DNA of 64,000 bases from Paenibacillus sp. LS1 (lineage in GTDB: Bacteria; Bacillota; Bacilli; Paenibacillales; Paenibacillaceae): positions 62,001-126,000 of the forward strand of contig NZ_JAPDOE010000006.1 of assembly GCF_026013365.1 (NCBI RefSeq), read 5' to 3'. The notes under the pieces are model-generated. The model was not told the DNA's origin and did no database searches. It saw nothing but the letters and a program-made list of their open reading frames with translations. Position 1 is the stretch's first letter. The number at the start of each line of letters is the position of its first letter. The position numbers and the translations under genes were made by a program. Shown here piece by piece: positions 35,090 through 43,908 of this stretch.

Positions 35090-36634
35090 TTACTCTTGTG
35101 CGTCGAGAACTTTAAGGTCTTCCACAGCAGGACCCTCAATGACATGGCCTGCATAATCGAAGCGGGAACCATGACATGGACAATCCCATGACCGCTCCCC
35201 CTCGTTCCATTCCACTTCGCACCCCAGATGGGTGCAGGTGGTATCCACCAGAAACAATTTGCCACTGGTGTCCTTGTAGGCGCCAGCACGTTTGCCGTTA
35301 TGACGAACGACAGCTCCTTCATCTTCGCCAATATCACTAAGGTTTTTGTGCACAATGCCTACTTTACCGGAGATTAATTCCTTGGCTACATTCACATTTT
35401 CCACAATAAAATGCTTCATGCCAGGATCGGCTTTGAATCTTGCCGGATCGAATATAGCAGCATGAGGATTATCACGTCCTGTAATGCGATCGGCGAGAAG
35501 GTGTCCTGCCATCGTGCCAGTCGTCATTCCCCATTTGGCAAACCCGGTCGCCACATAGACACGTTCATGTCTTCCGGTAATCGGTCCAATGTAAGGCACC
35601 TTGTCAATGGAGATCAGATCCTGAGCTGACCAGCGAAAAGGAATGTTGCGAATGCCAAATGTCTCCGCTGCGAACTGCTCCAGGCGTTCATAGTGACCGA
35701 AGGTGCAGATGCCTTGTCCGGTTTTGTGATTTTCGCCGCCGAAGAGGATAAGTTCCTGTCCTTCATGTAAGACGGTACGCAGGGAGCGGTACGGTTTATC
35801 GTCCGAAATGTACATGCCACCCGCATACGGTTTTTCCGGTTCGACTAGTACGGCGTAGGATCGTTCTGCGTGTAACCGCGTGAAATAAAATCCGGGATCA
35901 TAGACGGGAAAATGAGAAGCCACGACAACATGTTCCGCTGTTACAGATGGGCCATCTCCATAGGTTCGTACATGCAGTGAAGCGTCTTCCTCTACATCCG
36001 TAACTGTCGTATGCTCGTAGATCTGTACCCCGTGTTTCACAGCGGAATCGAGCAAGTAGTGAAGATAGGCCAGCGGATCAAATCGTGCCTGACCCGGCAT
36101 GCGAATGCCTGCTCTGGCGGGAACCGGAATGGGGAGGGGATCGACCCACTCACCAGGAATGTGGAGTTTGCCATAGGCGGTCAGCTCGATCTCCAGTTTT
36201 TTGATGTTTTCCTCTGATTGAATATAGACGTAGGCATCTTCCTCTGCCCACTGGCAATCAATCTGTTTTTCCTTCACCAGATTACGTATCCACTTCGCGG
36301 CATCGGCATTGCCTTCATAGTACATCCGAGCCTGTTCTTGTCCGAAGTGATGCATAATTTCATCAAATATGACGCCGTGCTGTGCAGATACCTTGGCCGT
36401 GGTATGGCCGGTTGTGCCATCCAGTACTTTTCCAGCCTCCAGTACGACCACACGCATACCCGTCTGTGCGAGCAGATAGGCTGTAGTGATCCCGGTAATA
36501 CCAGCTCCAATAATCGCTACATCGGCGGTGATATCTTCGGTTAGTTTTGGATAAGCGTCGAATTCATGCGTCGCACGCCACAGTGATTCCGGAACGGGCG
36601 GCAGACCCGTCTTGGGCTGCTGATTGTCACTCAT
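35090..36634 (-). CDS. FAD-dependent oxidoreductase with C-terminal Rieske domain (YhfW-like)
   Basis: A 514-residue protein. The N-terminal DAO-type FAD domain has the dinucleotide motif IIGAGITGITTAYLL. The C-terminal Rieske domain has CTHLGC and CPCHGS, which bind a 2Fe-2S cluster. Substrate oxidation at FAD could pass electrons through the Rieske centre. B. subtilis YhfW has this build and an unknown substrate. It is a single gene with its own terminator. Confidence 0.85.
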   Translation of the reverse strand: MSDNQQPKTGLPPVPESLWRATHEFDAYPKLTEDITADVAIIGAGITGITTAYLLAQTGMRVVVLEAGKVLDGTTGHTTAKVSAQHGVIFDEIMHHFGQEQARMYYEGNADAAKWIRNLVKEKQIDCQWAEEDAYVYIQSEENIKKLEIELTAYGKLHIPGEWVDPLPIPVPARAGIRMPGQARFDPLAYLHYLLDSAVKHGVQIYEHTTVTDVEEDASLHVRTYGDGPSVTAEHVVVASHFPVYDPGFYFTRLHAERSYAVLVEPEKPYAGGMYISDDKPYRSLRTVLHEGQELILFGGENHKTGQGICTFGHYERLEQFAAETFGIRNIPFRWSAQDLISIDKVPYIGPITGRHERVYVATGFAKWGMTTGTMAGHLLADRITGRDNPHAAIFDPARFKADPGMKHFIVENVNVAKELISGKVGIVHKNLSDIGEDEGAVVRHNGKRAGAYKDTSGKLFLVDTTCTHLGCEVEWNEGERSWDCPCHGSRFDYAGHVIEGPAVEDLKVLDAQE

Positions 36635-37003
36635 TTTTCTTCCTCCTTGATCATCTTCAATCTATCGAATGGGATGTTGTTCAGCGCACGTCGTTGTACT
36701 CTTATTCATGATTGCCAGACTATGCCAGGAAAAAACGGTGCTGTTCAGATTTTGCAGGGGCGATGTTCACAATTTCCTGCGCAGCACCTCTGTTTTTTTT
36801 GCTAAACATGCTTTATGATAGGATTATCGAAACCGTTTTAGGTGTGAGAGTGAAAACGAAGTTACTCAGCAATAAACGCTTATTATAAAAGGATTAATTT
36901 ATTTGTTGGAAGAACGAATGCAGTCGAAATTATCCAGGTTTTTTATTCGGATATGTATTCGCTATCATTTTAATTAACTACCGATAACCAAAGGAGATTC
37001 CAT
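36635..37003. other. 369-nt region between divergent genes, possible cre site
   Basis: It holds a weak cre-like sequence (36828-36841) and AT-rich promoter-like sequence before the GH3 gene (AAAGGAG ribosome site at the end). No small gene was seen. Confidence 0.45.
36828..36841. promoter_or_regulatory. Possible catabolite-responsive element
   Basis: CGAAACCGTTTTAG matches the CcpA cre consensus TGWAANCGNTNWCA at about 11 of 14 positions. It lies upstream of a glycoside hydrolase gene, where carbon catabolite control is expected. Confidence 0.35.
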
Positions 37004-39826
37004 ATGACGACCAACCAAACGAAATATCCGTTTCAAGATACAGCAGTAGAGTTAGACACCCGTGTGAAGGACCTTGTATCCCGCTTGACTGAGGATGAAA
37101 AAATTGAATCCATGCTGCAATATCAGCCAGCAGTAGATCGCTTGGGTGTGCCTGCATACAAACACGGTACAGAAGCGGCCCACGGCTTGGCCTGGCTTGG
37201 AGAAGCAACATCTTTCCCACAACCGGTGGGGCTGGCATGTACATGGGATGCGGATCTGATGAAGGAGATTGGTTCCGTACTCGGAGACGAGGCACGTGTT
37301 TTTTATAAACGCAATCCGGCAGTGAACGGCCTTACGCTGTGGGCACCTACAGTGGATATGGAACGTGACCCGCGCTGGGGACGGAATGAAGAGGCGTATG
37401 GTGAAGACCCGGAACTGACAGCCGAGCTGACGACAGCATTGGTCAAAGGAATTCAGGGCGACCATCCGAAGTATTACAAAGCGGTCGCTACCTTGAAGCA
37501 TTTTCTTGCGAATAATAACGAAGTGGATCGCGGAAGTGGTTCGTCCAGCATCGATCCGCGCAACATGCGTGAATATTATCTGAAAGCGTTCGAGAAGCCG
37601 TTCAAAGAAGGCGGCGCACAATCCATGATGACTGCGTACAACTCCATTAATGGTACGCCAGCGTTGTTGCATCCATTTGTGAACGAGATTGTCAAAGGCG
37701 AATGGGGCATGGATGGTTTCGTTGTCAGTGATGCAGGCGACGTAATGGGCATCATGAATGATCATAAATACTATGATTCCCACACACCAGGTACGGTAGA
37801 GTCTGTTAAAGCCGGAATTGATAGCATCACCGATGATGCTGATCTGTCCAAACAGGCACTACGTGAAGGATTGGAACAAGGTACACTCACGATGGATGAC
37901 ATCGATAAGGCGTTGTTCAATACGTTCCGTGTGCGTTTCCGCCTGGGTGAGTTCGATCCGGAAGAAGGCAACCCGTACGCTGCTATTGGTGAAGAGTCCA
38001 TGATGACGGAGAAAGCAAAAGAATTGTCCCTCAGAGCTGCGAGAGAACAAGTAGTGTTGCTCAAAAACGACAAAGGCACGCTCCCGCTGGACAAAACAAA
38101 CGCTGGTAAAGTGGCTGTGATTGGTCAATTGGGCGGAACCGTCTATCGTGACTGGTACGCAGGCACCATGCCGTATAACGTATCCCCGCTTGAGGCGATC
38201 CGTGGCAAATTAGGCAGCGACAAAGTGGCGTTCAAGGATGGAAATGATCGCATTACGTTAACTTCTGTAGCCAATGGGAAGAAGATTGGACTGGCAGATG
38301 GAGAGAAAACACCTGTTATTGCTTCCGGAGAAGCGGAGACGTTTATGGTGTCCGACTGGGGCTTCGGAAGTTATACCTTGCAGGCGGAAAGCAACGGCAA
38401 ATATCTGACCACAGATGAGGAGACCGTAACGGCTTCCGCAGATGAAGTGTACGGATGGTTCGTGAAGGAAGTATTCCATCTTTTGCCACAACAGGACGGA
38501 AGTGTAGGTCTGACCACTTGGAATGGCAAAACGGTGACTGCACCTAATGGTGGAAACGATGCAATCGTAGCGTCCGAAGAACTGAAGTCTTTCGGTGCTA
38601 CAGAGACATTCAAGCAGGATATCATTGTAAATGGACTTGAGGAAGCGGTAGCAGCTGCCAAGGCTGCGGAAACGGCGATTGTCTTTGTCGGTAACAATCC
38701 GCTTGTAAATGGTAAAGAAGAGATTGACCGTCCAAGTCTGGATCTCGCCGAATCCCAGCAACGTCTGGTTGAGGCGGTCTATGCCGCGAACCCGAACACG
38801 GTTGTGGTCATTGTGGGTAGTTATCCGTTCACATCCAATTGGGTTCAGGAGAATATCCCGGCGGTATTGTATACTTCACACGCAGGACAGGAACTGGGTA
38901 ACGCAGTGGCTGACGTATTGTATGGCGACTATGCGCCAGCAGGCCGTTTGAACATGACATGGGTACAATCGGCAGATCAACTGACCGACATCAAAGATTA
39001 CGATATTATTCAATCCGGTCGTACGTATCAATATTTTGAAGGCAATGTACTGTATCCGTTTGGACATGGTCTGACGTATGCAGCATTTAAATACAGCAAT
39101 CTGGAGTTGAGTCCTGCACAAGCGGGTACAGATGGCACCATTACGGTAACAGTAGATGTGACCAATACGGGTTCAATCGCCAGTGACGAAGTAGTACAGT
39201 TGTATGTTCGTGCAGGCAAATCCCGGGTGAAACGTCCACTCAAAACGTTAAAAGGATTCCGTCGTCTTCATATCGAAGCTGGAGCTACAGTGAAAGTTAG
39301 CTTCACCTTGCCTGTGCAGGAACTGGCAATCTGGGATGTAACTCGTGATCGCTATGTCGTGGAAAGCGGAACTTACTCCATCATGGTTGCCAAGTCATCC
39401 TCCGATGTTCAGCTGGTTGCAGACCTGACGGTAGAAGGAGAGACGATTCCTGCTCGTAATCTGGGCGTAGCTACCCGTGCTGAGAATTATGATGCTTATC
39501 TGGGTGTTGACCTGGATGAGAGCAAAGAGGGCGGAAGTGCTGTCCGCGTAATTGGAGAGCAAGGATGGATTGCCTTTAAGGATGCGGATCTGGGTAGTGG
39601 GGCAGCAGCAATTGAAGCGCGTGTCTCCGCAGAACAAGCAGGCGCTGTGTTGGAAGTGCGACTCGGCTCACCGGAGGGTTCACTCGCAGGACGTGTGGAA
39701 CTGGCGCAAGGTGAAGCCCAACAGTGGTCTACCGTTAAGGCAGAACTCACGAGTGCAGCAAGTGCACAGGATGTATATATTGTGCTGTCCGCAGGCGTAC
39801 GCATCAGCCACTTCGAGATTCGTTAA
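37004..39826 (+). CDS. Multidomain GH3 beta-glycosidase (beta-glucosidase/xylosidase)
   Basis: A 940-residue protein without a signal peptide, so it should act in the cytosol. The GH3 catalytic barrel holds the nucleophile Asp243 in VVSDAGD, with KHFLANNNE for substrate binding. The second GH3 domain is interrupted at about residues 410-530 by a beta-rich stretch (SYTLQAESNGKYLT, VGLTTWNGKTVTAP) that looks like a beta-trefoil/fascin-type insert. A fibronectin-III-like domain follows (VTVDVTNTGSIASDEVVQLYV), and the last 120 residues resemble a CBM6 carbohydrate-binding module. The sugar specificity cannot be read. The gene is single, with a strong terminator. Confidence 0.88.
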   Translation: MTTNQTKYPFQDTAVELDTRVKDLVSRLTEDEKIESMLQYQPAVDRLGVPAYKHGTEAAHGLAWLGEATSFPQPVGLACTWDADLMKEIGSVLGDEARVFYKRNPAVNGLTLWAPTVDMERDPRWGRNEEAYGEDPELTAELTTALVKGIQGDHPKYYKAVATLKHFLANNNEVDRGSGSSSIDPRNMREYYLKAFEKPFKEGGAQSMMTAYNSINGTPALLHPFVNEIVKGEWGMDGFVVSDAGDVMGIMNDHKYYDSHTPGTVESVKAGIDSITDDADLSKQALREGLEQGTLTMDDIDKALFNTFRVRFRLGEFDPEEGNPYAAIGEESMMTEKAKELSLRAAREQVVLLKNDKGTLPLDKTNAGKVAVIGQLGGTVYRDWYAGTMPYNVSPLEAIRGKLGSDKVAFKDGNDRITLTSVANGKKIGLADGEKTPVIASGEAETFMVSDWGFGSYTLQAESNGKYLTTDEETVTASADEVYGWFVKEVFHLLPQQDGSVGLTTWNGKTVTAPNGGNDAIVASEELKSFGATETFKQDIIVNGLEEAVAAAKAAETAIVFVGNNPLVNGKEEIDRPSLDLAESQQRLVEAVYAANPNTVVVIVGSYPFTSNWVQENIPAVLYTSHAGQELGNAVADVLYGDYAPAGRLNMTWVQSADQLTDIKDYDIIQSGRTYQYFEGNVLYPFGHGLTYAAFKYSNLELSPAQAGTDGTITVTVDVTNTGSIASDEVVQLYVRAGKSRVKRPLKTLKGFRRLHIEAGATVKVSFTLPVQELAIWDVTRDRYVVESGTYSIMVAKSSSDVQLVADLTVEGETIPARNLGVATRAENYDAYLGVDLDESKEGGSAVRVIGEQGWIAFKDADLGSGAAAIEARVSAEQAGAVLEVRLGSPEGSLAGRVELAQGEAQQWSTVKAELTSAASAQDVYIVLSAGVRISHFEIR

Positions 39827-39843
39827 GTCAAATAGCTAATGAA

Positions 39844-39881
39844 AAGCCTCCGAATGTATTCGGAGGCTTAGTTTGTTTTTT
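39844..39881 (+). terminator. Terminator of the GH3 gene
   Basis: A perfect 12-bp stem (39844-39855 with 39858-39869) with a 2-nt loop and a T-rich tail. It lies between convergent genes. Confidence 0.85.
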
Positions 39882-39901
39882 GATAACCATTAAACGTATT
39901 T

Positions 39902-40741
39902 TTATTTTCCGTCAAACGAAATCATTTTTTGCACATATTGCTTCAATTGCTTGTTGGTTTCATTCAACTGCTCAATCGTGCTCATGAAATTGTTTACGAG
40001 TTCAGCCTGCTCTTGGGAGCTTGCGGTGATCTCGCCAAGTTCATTTTCCATGCCCTGAATGGATTGCCGAACCGACAAAAGAGAATCTTCAATACGGGCC
40101 GTCGCTTCCTTGGTATCGACAGACAGTTTGCGAATTTCTTTGGCGACAACGCCGAAACCTGCACCTGCTTCGCCTACACGAGCAGCTTCTATAGCTGCAT
40201 TCAAGCCGAGCAGATTGGTTTGTTCGGAGATTTCACGTATGAAGCTGGCGACCTGAGTTACATTGCCTGATTTCTGCACAGCTTGTTTGGAGTTGTTCCG
40301 GATCTCTTCGGTTGTGGCACTGAGCTCCTCGGAGTGTGCGGCTACATGCTGTACACTGTCAATTAACTGGTTGGTCAGATTCTCGGTAGCATCCATGAGC
40401 TGTTGCAGCTGATCCTGGTCATCCATACTGTAGAGCAGATTAAACAGGGCGATGACTTCACCTTGTTCATTTTTAATGGGAATAAATGCTACGTCAAAAG
40501 GAACACCGAATATATCCTTCGAGTAGTGATCGAATCTTTTGACTGTACCGCCGTTCAAATCTGCAAAATTTCGATTTCCATCTAACAGAGGGTCTCCGGG
40601 TTGATAATTCATTTGTTTTAACGATTCACCTGCTGAGAAATATAGGAATTTCTCGTGATCAATAATGGACAGGGTTACATCCTGGCGGATGGTGTCTCGA
40701 AAGAAAGGCATACATGTAATTAATGCTTGAACAATATCCAT
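39902..40741 (-). CDS. Soluble MCP-like signalling protein
   Basis: A 279-residue protein without membrane segments. The N-terminal 110 residues look like a PAS-type sensor (LSIIDHEKFLYFS, FDVAFIPIKNEQGEVIALFNLLYS). The C-terminal half is the methyl-accepting signalling hairpin with the conserved tip EQTNLLGLNAAIEAARVGEAG. It should join chemoreceptor arrays through CheW/CheA and report an intracellular signal. The hairpin is short, as in YfmS-type receptors. Confidence 0.8.
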   Translation of the reverse strand: MDIVQALITCMPFFRDTIRQDVTLSIIDHEKFLYFSAGESLKQMNYQPGDPLLDGNRNFADLNGGTVKRFDHYSKDIFGVPFDVAFIPIKNEQGEVIALFNLLYSMDDQDQLQQLMDATENLTNQLIDSVQHVAAHSEELSATTEEIRNNSKQAVQKSGNVTQVASFIREISEQTNLLGLNAAIEAARVGEAGAGFGVVAKEIRKLSVDTKEATARIEDSLLSVRQSIQGMENELGEITASSQEQAELVNNFMSTIEQLNETNKQLKQYVQKMISFDGK

Positions 40742-40894
40742 ATAAAAGGTTAATCCTCCCTGGCTACCTTATGTAAACGGTTAAATTTTAAATGCTAAAT
40801 TACTAACTACCTATATAATATATCGTCATGCAATAGAGAAGAAAGTAGAGAGAATGGATAAAACTTATTTCTTTAAAAAAGATGGTTATACGCC

Positions 40895-40926
40895 AAAAAG
40901 ACACGAGTCCGCTGGGGATCCGTGCC
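40895..40926 (-). terminator. Terminator of nrdDG
   Basis: An 11-bp stem with one mismatch (40900-40910 with 40916-40926), followed on the minus strand by five T. Confidence 0.7.
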
Positions 40927-40959
40927 TTGCTCATTACTTATGGGAAATAAAATTAATGT

Positions 40960-41469
40960 TTACAGCATACTGAGCTGCATCGTAACGATGGTTTGAGTGG
41001 CTAGTGTTGCACTGACATCAATCAAACGCTGATTTCGACTGCCGCGGAAGGGCAGGGAGACATCACGTTCCGCTTCAACATATCGCCCGTCGATAATGAC
41101 GTCGCACAACCGGGCAAGCTCTGCTCTCGCAGGGTCGGTGACCAGCTCTTCATATTCGAATCCTGTGTAGGCCCATACCGTCATATCAGGACGTGCAGCC
41201 CGAAGCCGTTGGACCCACGACGTACATTCTGCTGCCGAGAAAAAGGGATCACCACCACACAACGTAATGCCATCCAGCAACGGATGGTTCGTCACTTCAT
41301 GCAGAATCTGCTGCTGCCGCTCCTCTGTAAAGGGCTCACCCGCTCGAAAGCTCCATGAATCCGGACTGAAGCAGCCCGGACAGGCGTGACGGCATCCGCT
41401 GATGAACAATACAGCACGCAGGCCTGTCCCTTCATTCACCGATTCCGGGATGTAACCATACAGATTCAC
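40960..41469 (-). CDS. nrdG: Anaerobic ribonucleotide reductase activating enzyme NrdG
   Basis: A 169-residue radical-SAM protein. CRHACPGC gives the CxxxCxxC 4Fe-4S site, followed by LCGGDPFF. It makes the glycyl radical on NrdD. It overlaps nrdD by 4 nt and is the second gene of the operon. Confidence 0.93.
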   Translation of the reverse strand: MNLYGYIPESVNEGTGLRAVLFISGCRHACPGCFSPDSWSFRAGEPFTEERQQQILHEVTNHPLLDGITLCGGDPFFSAAECTSWVQRLRAARPDMTVWAYTGFEYEELVTDPARAELARLCDVIIDGRYVEAERDVSLPFRGSRNQRLIDVSATLATQTIVTMQLSML

Positions 41470-43427
41470 CGGTGCTTCACCCGATCCCGCACTTCGGCCT
41501 GTTTCGCAGCATTGAAGCGTACTTTGTAATCTCCGGTCAGATAGCCGGTTACGCGGCGTAACCGCTGGAAGTGTACGTGGTCCTCATGGACTTCACAACC
41601 TGGGCATACGTCTCCGATGACCCCTTCATAACCACATGCAGGGCAGCGATCAATCGGATGATTAATGGAGAAATAACCGATATCTTGCGCCAGTGCATAT
41701 TGTACGATCCGCAGAAAAGCAGCGGTGTTGGCTCGAACGTTCCCGTCAAGCTCCACATAGGAGATTGCACCCGCATTACATAACGTATGGAACGGAGCCT
41801 CCAGTTCAATCTTCCGATATGCCGGAAGCGTGTGATAGACCGGAATATGGAATGAATTCGTATAATACTCCCGATCATTAACTCCAGGAATAAGGCCGTA
41901 ATGCGCTTTGTCGATCTTCGTGAATTTGCCGGACAATCCTTCAGCCGGTGTGGCAAACAGGGTGATATTCAGGTTATGCTGCTCGCTCATCCGATCACAG
42001 AACTCTCTCATGGTGCGAATAATGTTCAGCGCTTCCCGATGCACATGAGGGTCCTGCCCATGATGGCGCCCATAGAGAGCGGTCATACATTCAGCCAGAC
42101 CGATAAAACCAAGGGATAACGTGCCGTGTTTCAGTAGATCGGCAACCGGCTCATTCGGGCCAAGCTGTTCTCCACCTTCCCACACACCCTCCCGCATCAT
42201 GAAGTCCGATGCCTTGGCAGGCTGTACAGTCTGGATGCGGTAGCGGTGCAACAGACCGGAAGCGGCATTATGCATCACGGATTCAAGGGCAGTGTAGAAT
42301 CCGGCAAGGTCAGCGACAGCTCTGGCACCTTGGCAGATACCAAACCGGATGCCGAGCTTGACCAGGTTAATGGTATTGAATGACAGATTCCCCTTACCAC
42401 TCTGACGATTGCGCCCAAACCGGTCAGCCAGTGTACGTGTGCGGCATCCCATGGTGGCGATGATCGTATCCGGATCTTCCGGATGATAATAGGGCAGGTT
42501 GAAGGAGGCATCCACATTGACAAAATTCGGATACATCCGCCGGGATGAACAGGTGACTGCAAGACGGAACAAGTCATAGTTCGGCTCGCCTTGAGCCTGA
42601 TTAATCCCTTGTTTGCACTGGAAAATATGTTGAGGGAACACAGGAGTCTCCCCGTTGCCCAGACCACGGATCGTGGCTTCCAGCAATGAGTGTGATACCA
42701 ACCGACCTTCCGCTGATGTGCATAATCCATAGTTCAGTGAAGTGAATGGAATCTGTCCACCTGCACGGCTGCTCATCGTATTCAGGTTATGGATCAGCGA
42801 TTCAGCAGCTTGTCCTGTCTCCAATTCAGTCTCTTCATAGGCGAAGGCATACGCCCGCGGACACTGATTCTTCGCTTCGATGCTGTCCAGATGAAGCTGT
42901 TCATCCTCAAGCATGACATTCTCACCAAAGAGGCGTTGCCCTTTGCGGTAATGTTTGCGGAACGATCGCTGCACATAAGGAGCCAGATCCCAGTCAATTT
43001 TATTGGCCGATACACCGCCATATTGACTGTTTTGCTGGGATTGGAAGATGATCGCAACCAGAGCCATGGCAGACATGATCGTCTGAGGTGTGCGAACCGA
43101 TCCGTTACCTGTGTTGAAACCCGCTGCGAGGAGACGGTCAAACGGGATAAAGATACAGTTGGTCGTGCCGAGTGCATACTGATCCAGATCGTGCACATAC
43201 AGATCCCCGTTCTCCACGGCTTGAGCAAGCTCTTCCGGCAACACATGACGCAGAGCATGCCACTTGGCGGTCTCCGAACCGAGCCTGCTCATTTTACCGC
43301 TGAAGGAGTCTCCGTTCAGATTGGCATTTTCCCTCAGCGTATCGGCGTCTTCAGCGCCAATAATTCGTCGTCCCAGGTCGGATAATAGATCGGATGCCGG
43401 TGGAGTGGCATACTCAAGCATGTTCAT
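41466..43427 (-). CDS. nrdD: Anaerobic ribonucleoside-triphosphate reductase NrdD
   Basis: A 653-residue class III reductase. The C-terminal zinc site is CPACGYEGVIGDVCPGC and the glycyl-radical region is RRVTGYLTG. There is no clear ATP-cone at the N-terminus, and the length is shorter than in cone-bearing forms, so dATP inhibition may be absent. AGGAGG precedes the ATG. Two NrdR boxes and an FNR-type site lie upstream, predicting repression by NrdR and induction without oxygen. Confidence 0.93.
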   Translation of the reverse strand: MNMLEYATPPASDLLSDLGRRIIGAEDADTLRENANLNGDSFSGKMSRLGSETAKWHALRHVLPEELAQAVENGDLYVHDLDQYALGTTNCIFIPFDRLLAAGFNTGNGSVRTPQTIMSAMALVAIIFQSQQNSQYGGVSANKIDWDLAPYVQRSFRKHYRKGQRLFGENVMLEDEQLHLDSIEAKNQCPRAYAFAYEETELETGQAAESLIHNLNTMSSRAGGQIPFTSLNYGLCTSAEGRLVSHSLLEATIRGLGNGETPVFPQHIFQCKQGINQAQGEPNYDLFRLAVTCSSRRMYPNFVNVDASFNLPYYHPEDPDTIIATMGCRTRTLADRFGRNRQSGKGNLSFNTINLVKLGIRFGICQGARAVADLAGFYTALESVMHNAASGLLHRYRIQTVQPAKASDFMMREGVWEGGEQLGPNEPVADLLKHGTLSLGFIGLAECMTALYGRHHGQDPHVHREALNIIRTMREFCDRMSEQHNLNITLFATPAEGLSGKFTKIDKAHYGLIPGVNDREYYTNSFHIPVYHTLPAYRKIELEAPFHTLCNAGAISYVELDGNVRANTAAFLRIVQYALAQDIGYFSINHPIDRCPACGYEGVIGDVCPGCEVHEDHVHFQRLRRVTGYLTGDYKVRFNAAKQAEVRDRVKHR

Positions 43428-43475
43428 GTAAGGTTCCTCCTAAAATGATTTCGGATATCATTTAATTTTCGTTAA

Positions 43476-43522
43476 ATACTATATGTAGGTTTGTATTATC
43501 CATTTATAAACTATATGTGGTT
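43476..43522. promoter_or_regulatory. Tandem NrdR boxes
   Basis: ATACTATATGTAGGT (43476-43490) and AAACTATATGTGGTT (43508-43522) match the NrdR consensus ACACTATATNTAGTG-type core. They are 32 bp apart, about three helical turns, as is usual for NrdR. Confidence 0.7.
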
Positions 43523-43529
43523 TTTTGGG

Positions 43530-43545
43530 TGTGATAATGATCACA
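43530..43545. promoter_or_regulatory. FNR/CRP-type site upstream of nrdD
   Basis: TGTGA-TAATGA-TCACA is a perfect 5-6-5 site of the Bacillus Fnr type. It lies just upstream of the NrdR boxes and 103 nt from the nrdD start. Confidence 0.7.
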
Positions 43546-43908
43546 TAGCTCACTTGGCAATATGGACTTTCCGTTAATTGCTGCGGGATAAAGGTTCCCA
43601 AAGTCTGAGCGGAAGCGTATAATTTCTAGTTATTCTGCAAGTATAATATCCGAAGTCGGACAAGATGGACTCTGATCAATCTGAAAAGGCGATTTGATAT
43701 GACTTTTCGGTGGTTTACCATTCGGTTAAGATCTGTTTTTGACCGCAAATGAGCAATAGACAGGGAGTATGATTCTCTTATACTTCTACGGTGTTAATCA
43801 TATAAGTATAGATTGTGACAGCTATTCGGATTTTTGATGACCCCTGTACGTGATTAAACATTCTGATATACAGATTTGAAAGTGCAGCTAAGATAAGAGG
43901 GGTGAATC
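43546..43908. other. Gene-free stretch upstream of the hybrid kinase
   Basis: AT-rich with several TATAAT-like sequences and a weak dyad (TATACTT/AAGTATA around 43.78-43.81 kb). AGAGGGGTG before 43909 is the ribosome site. Nothing more specific was recognised. Confidence 0.4.
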
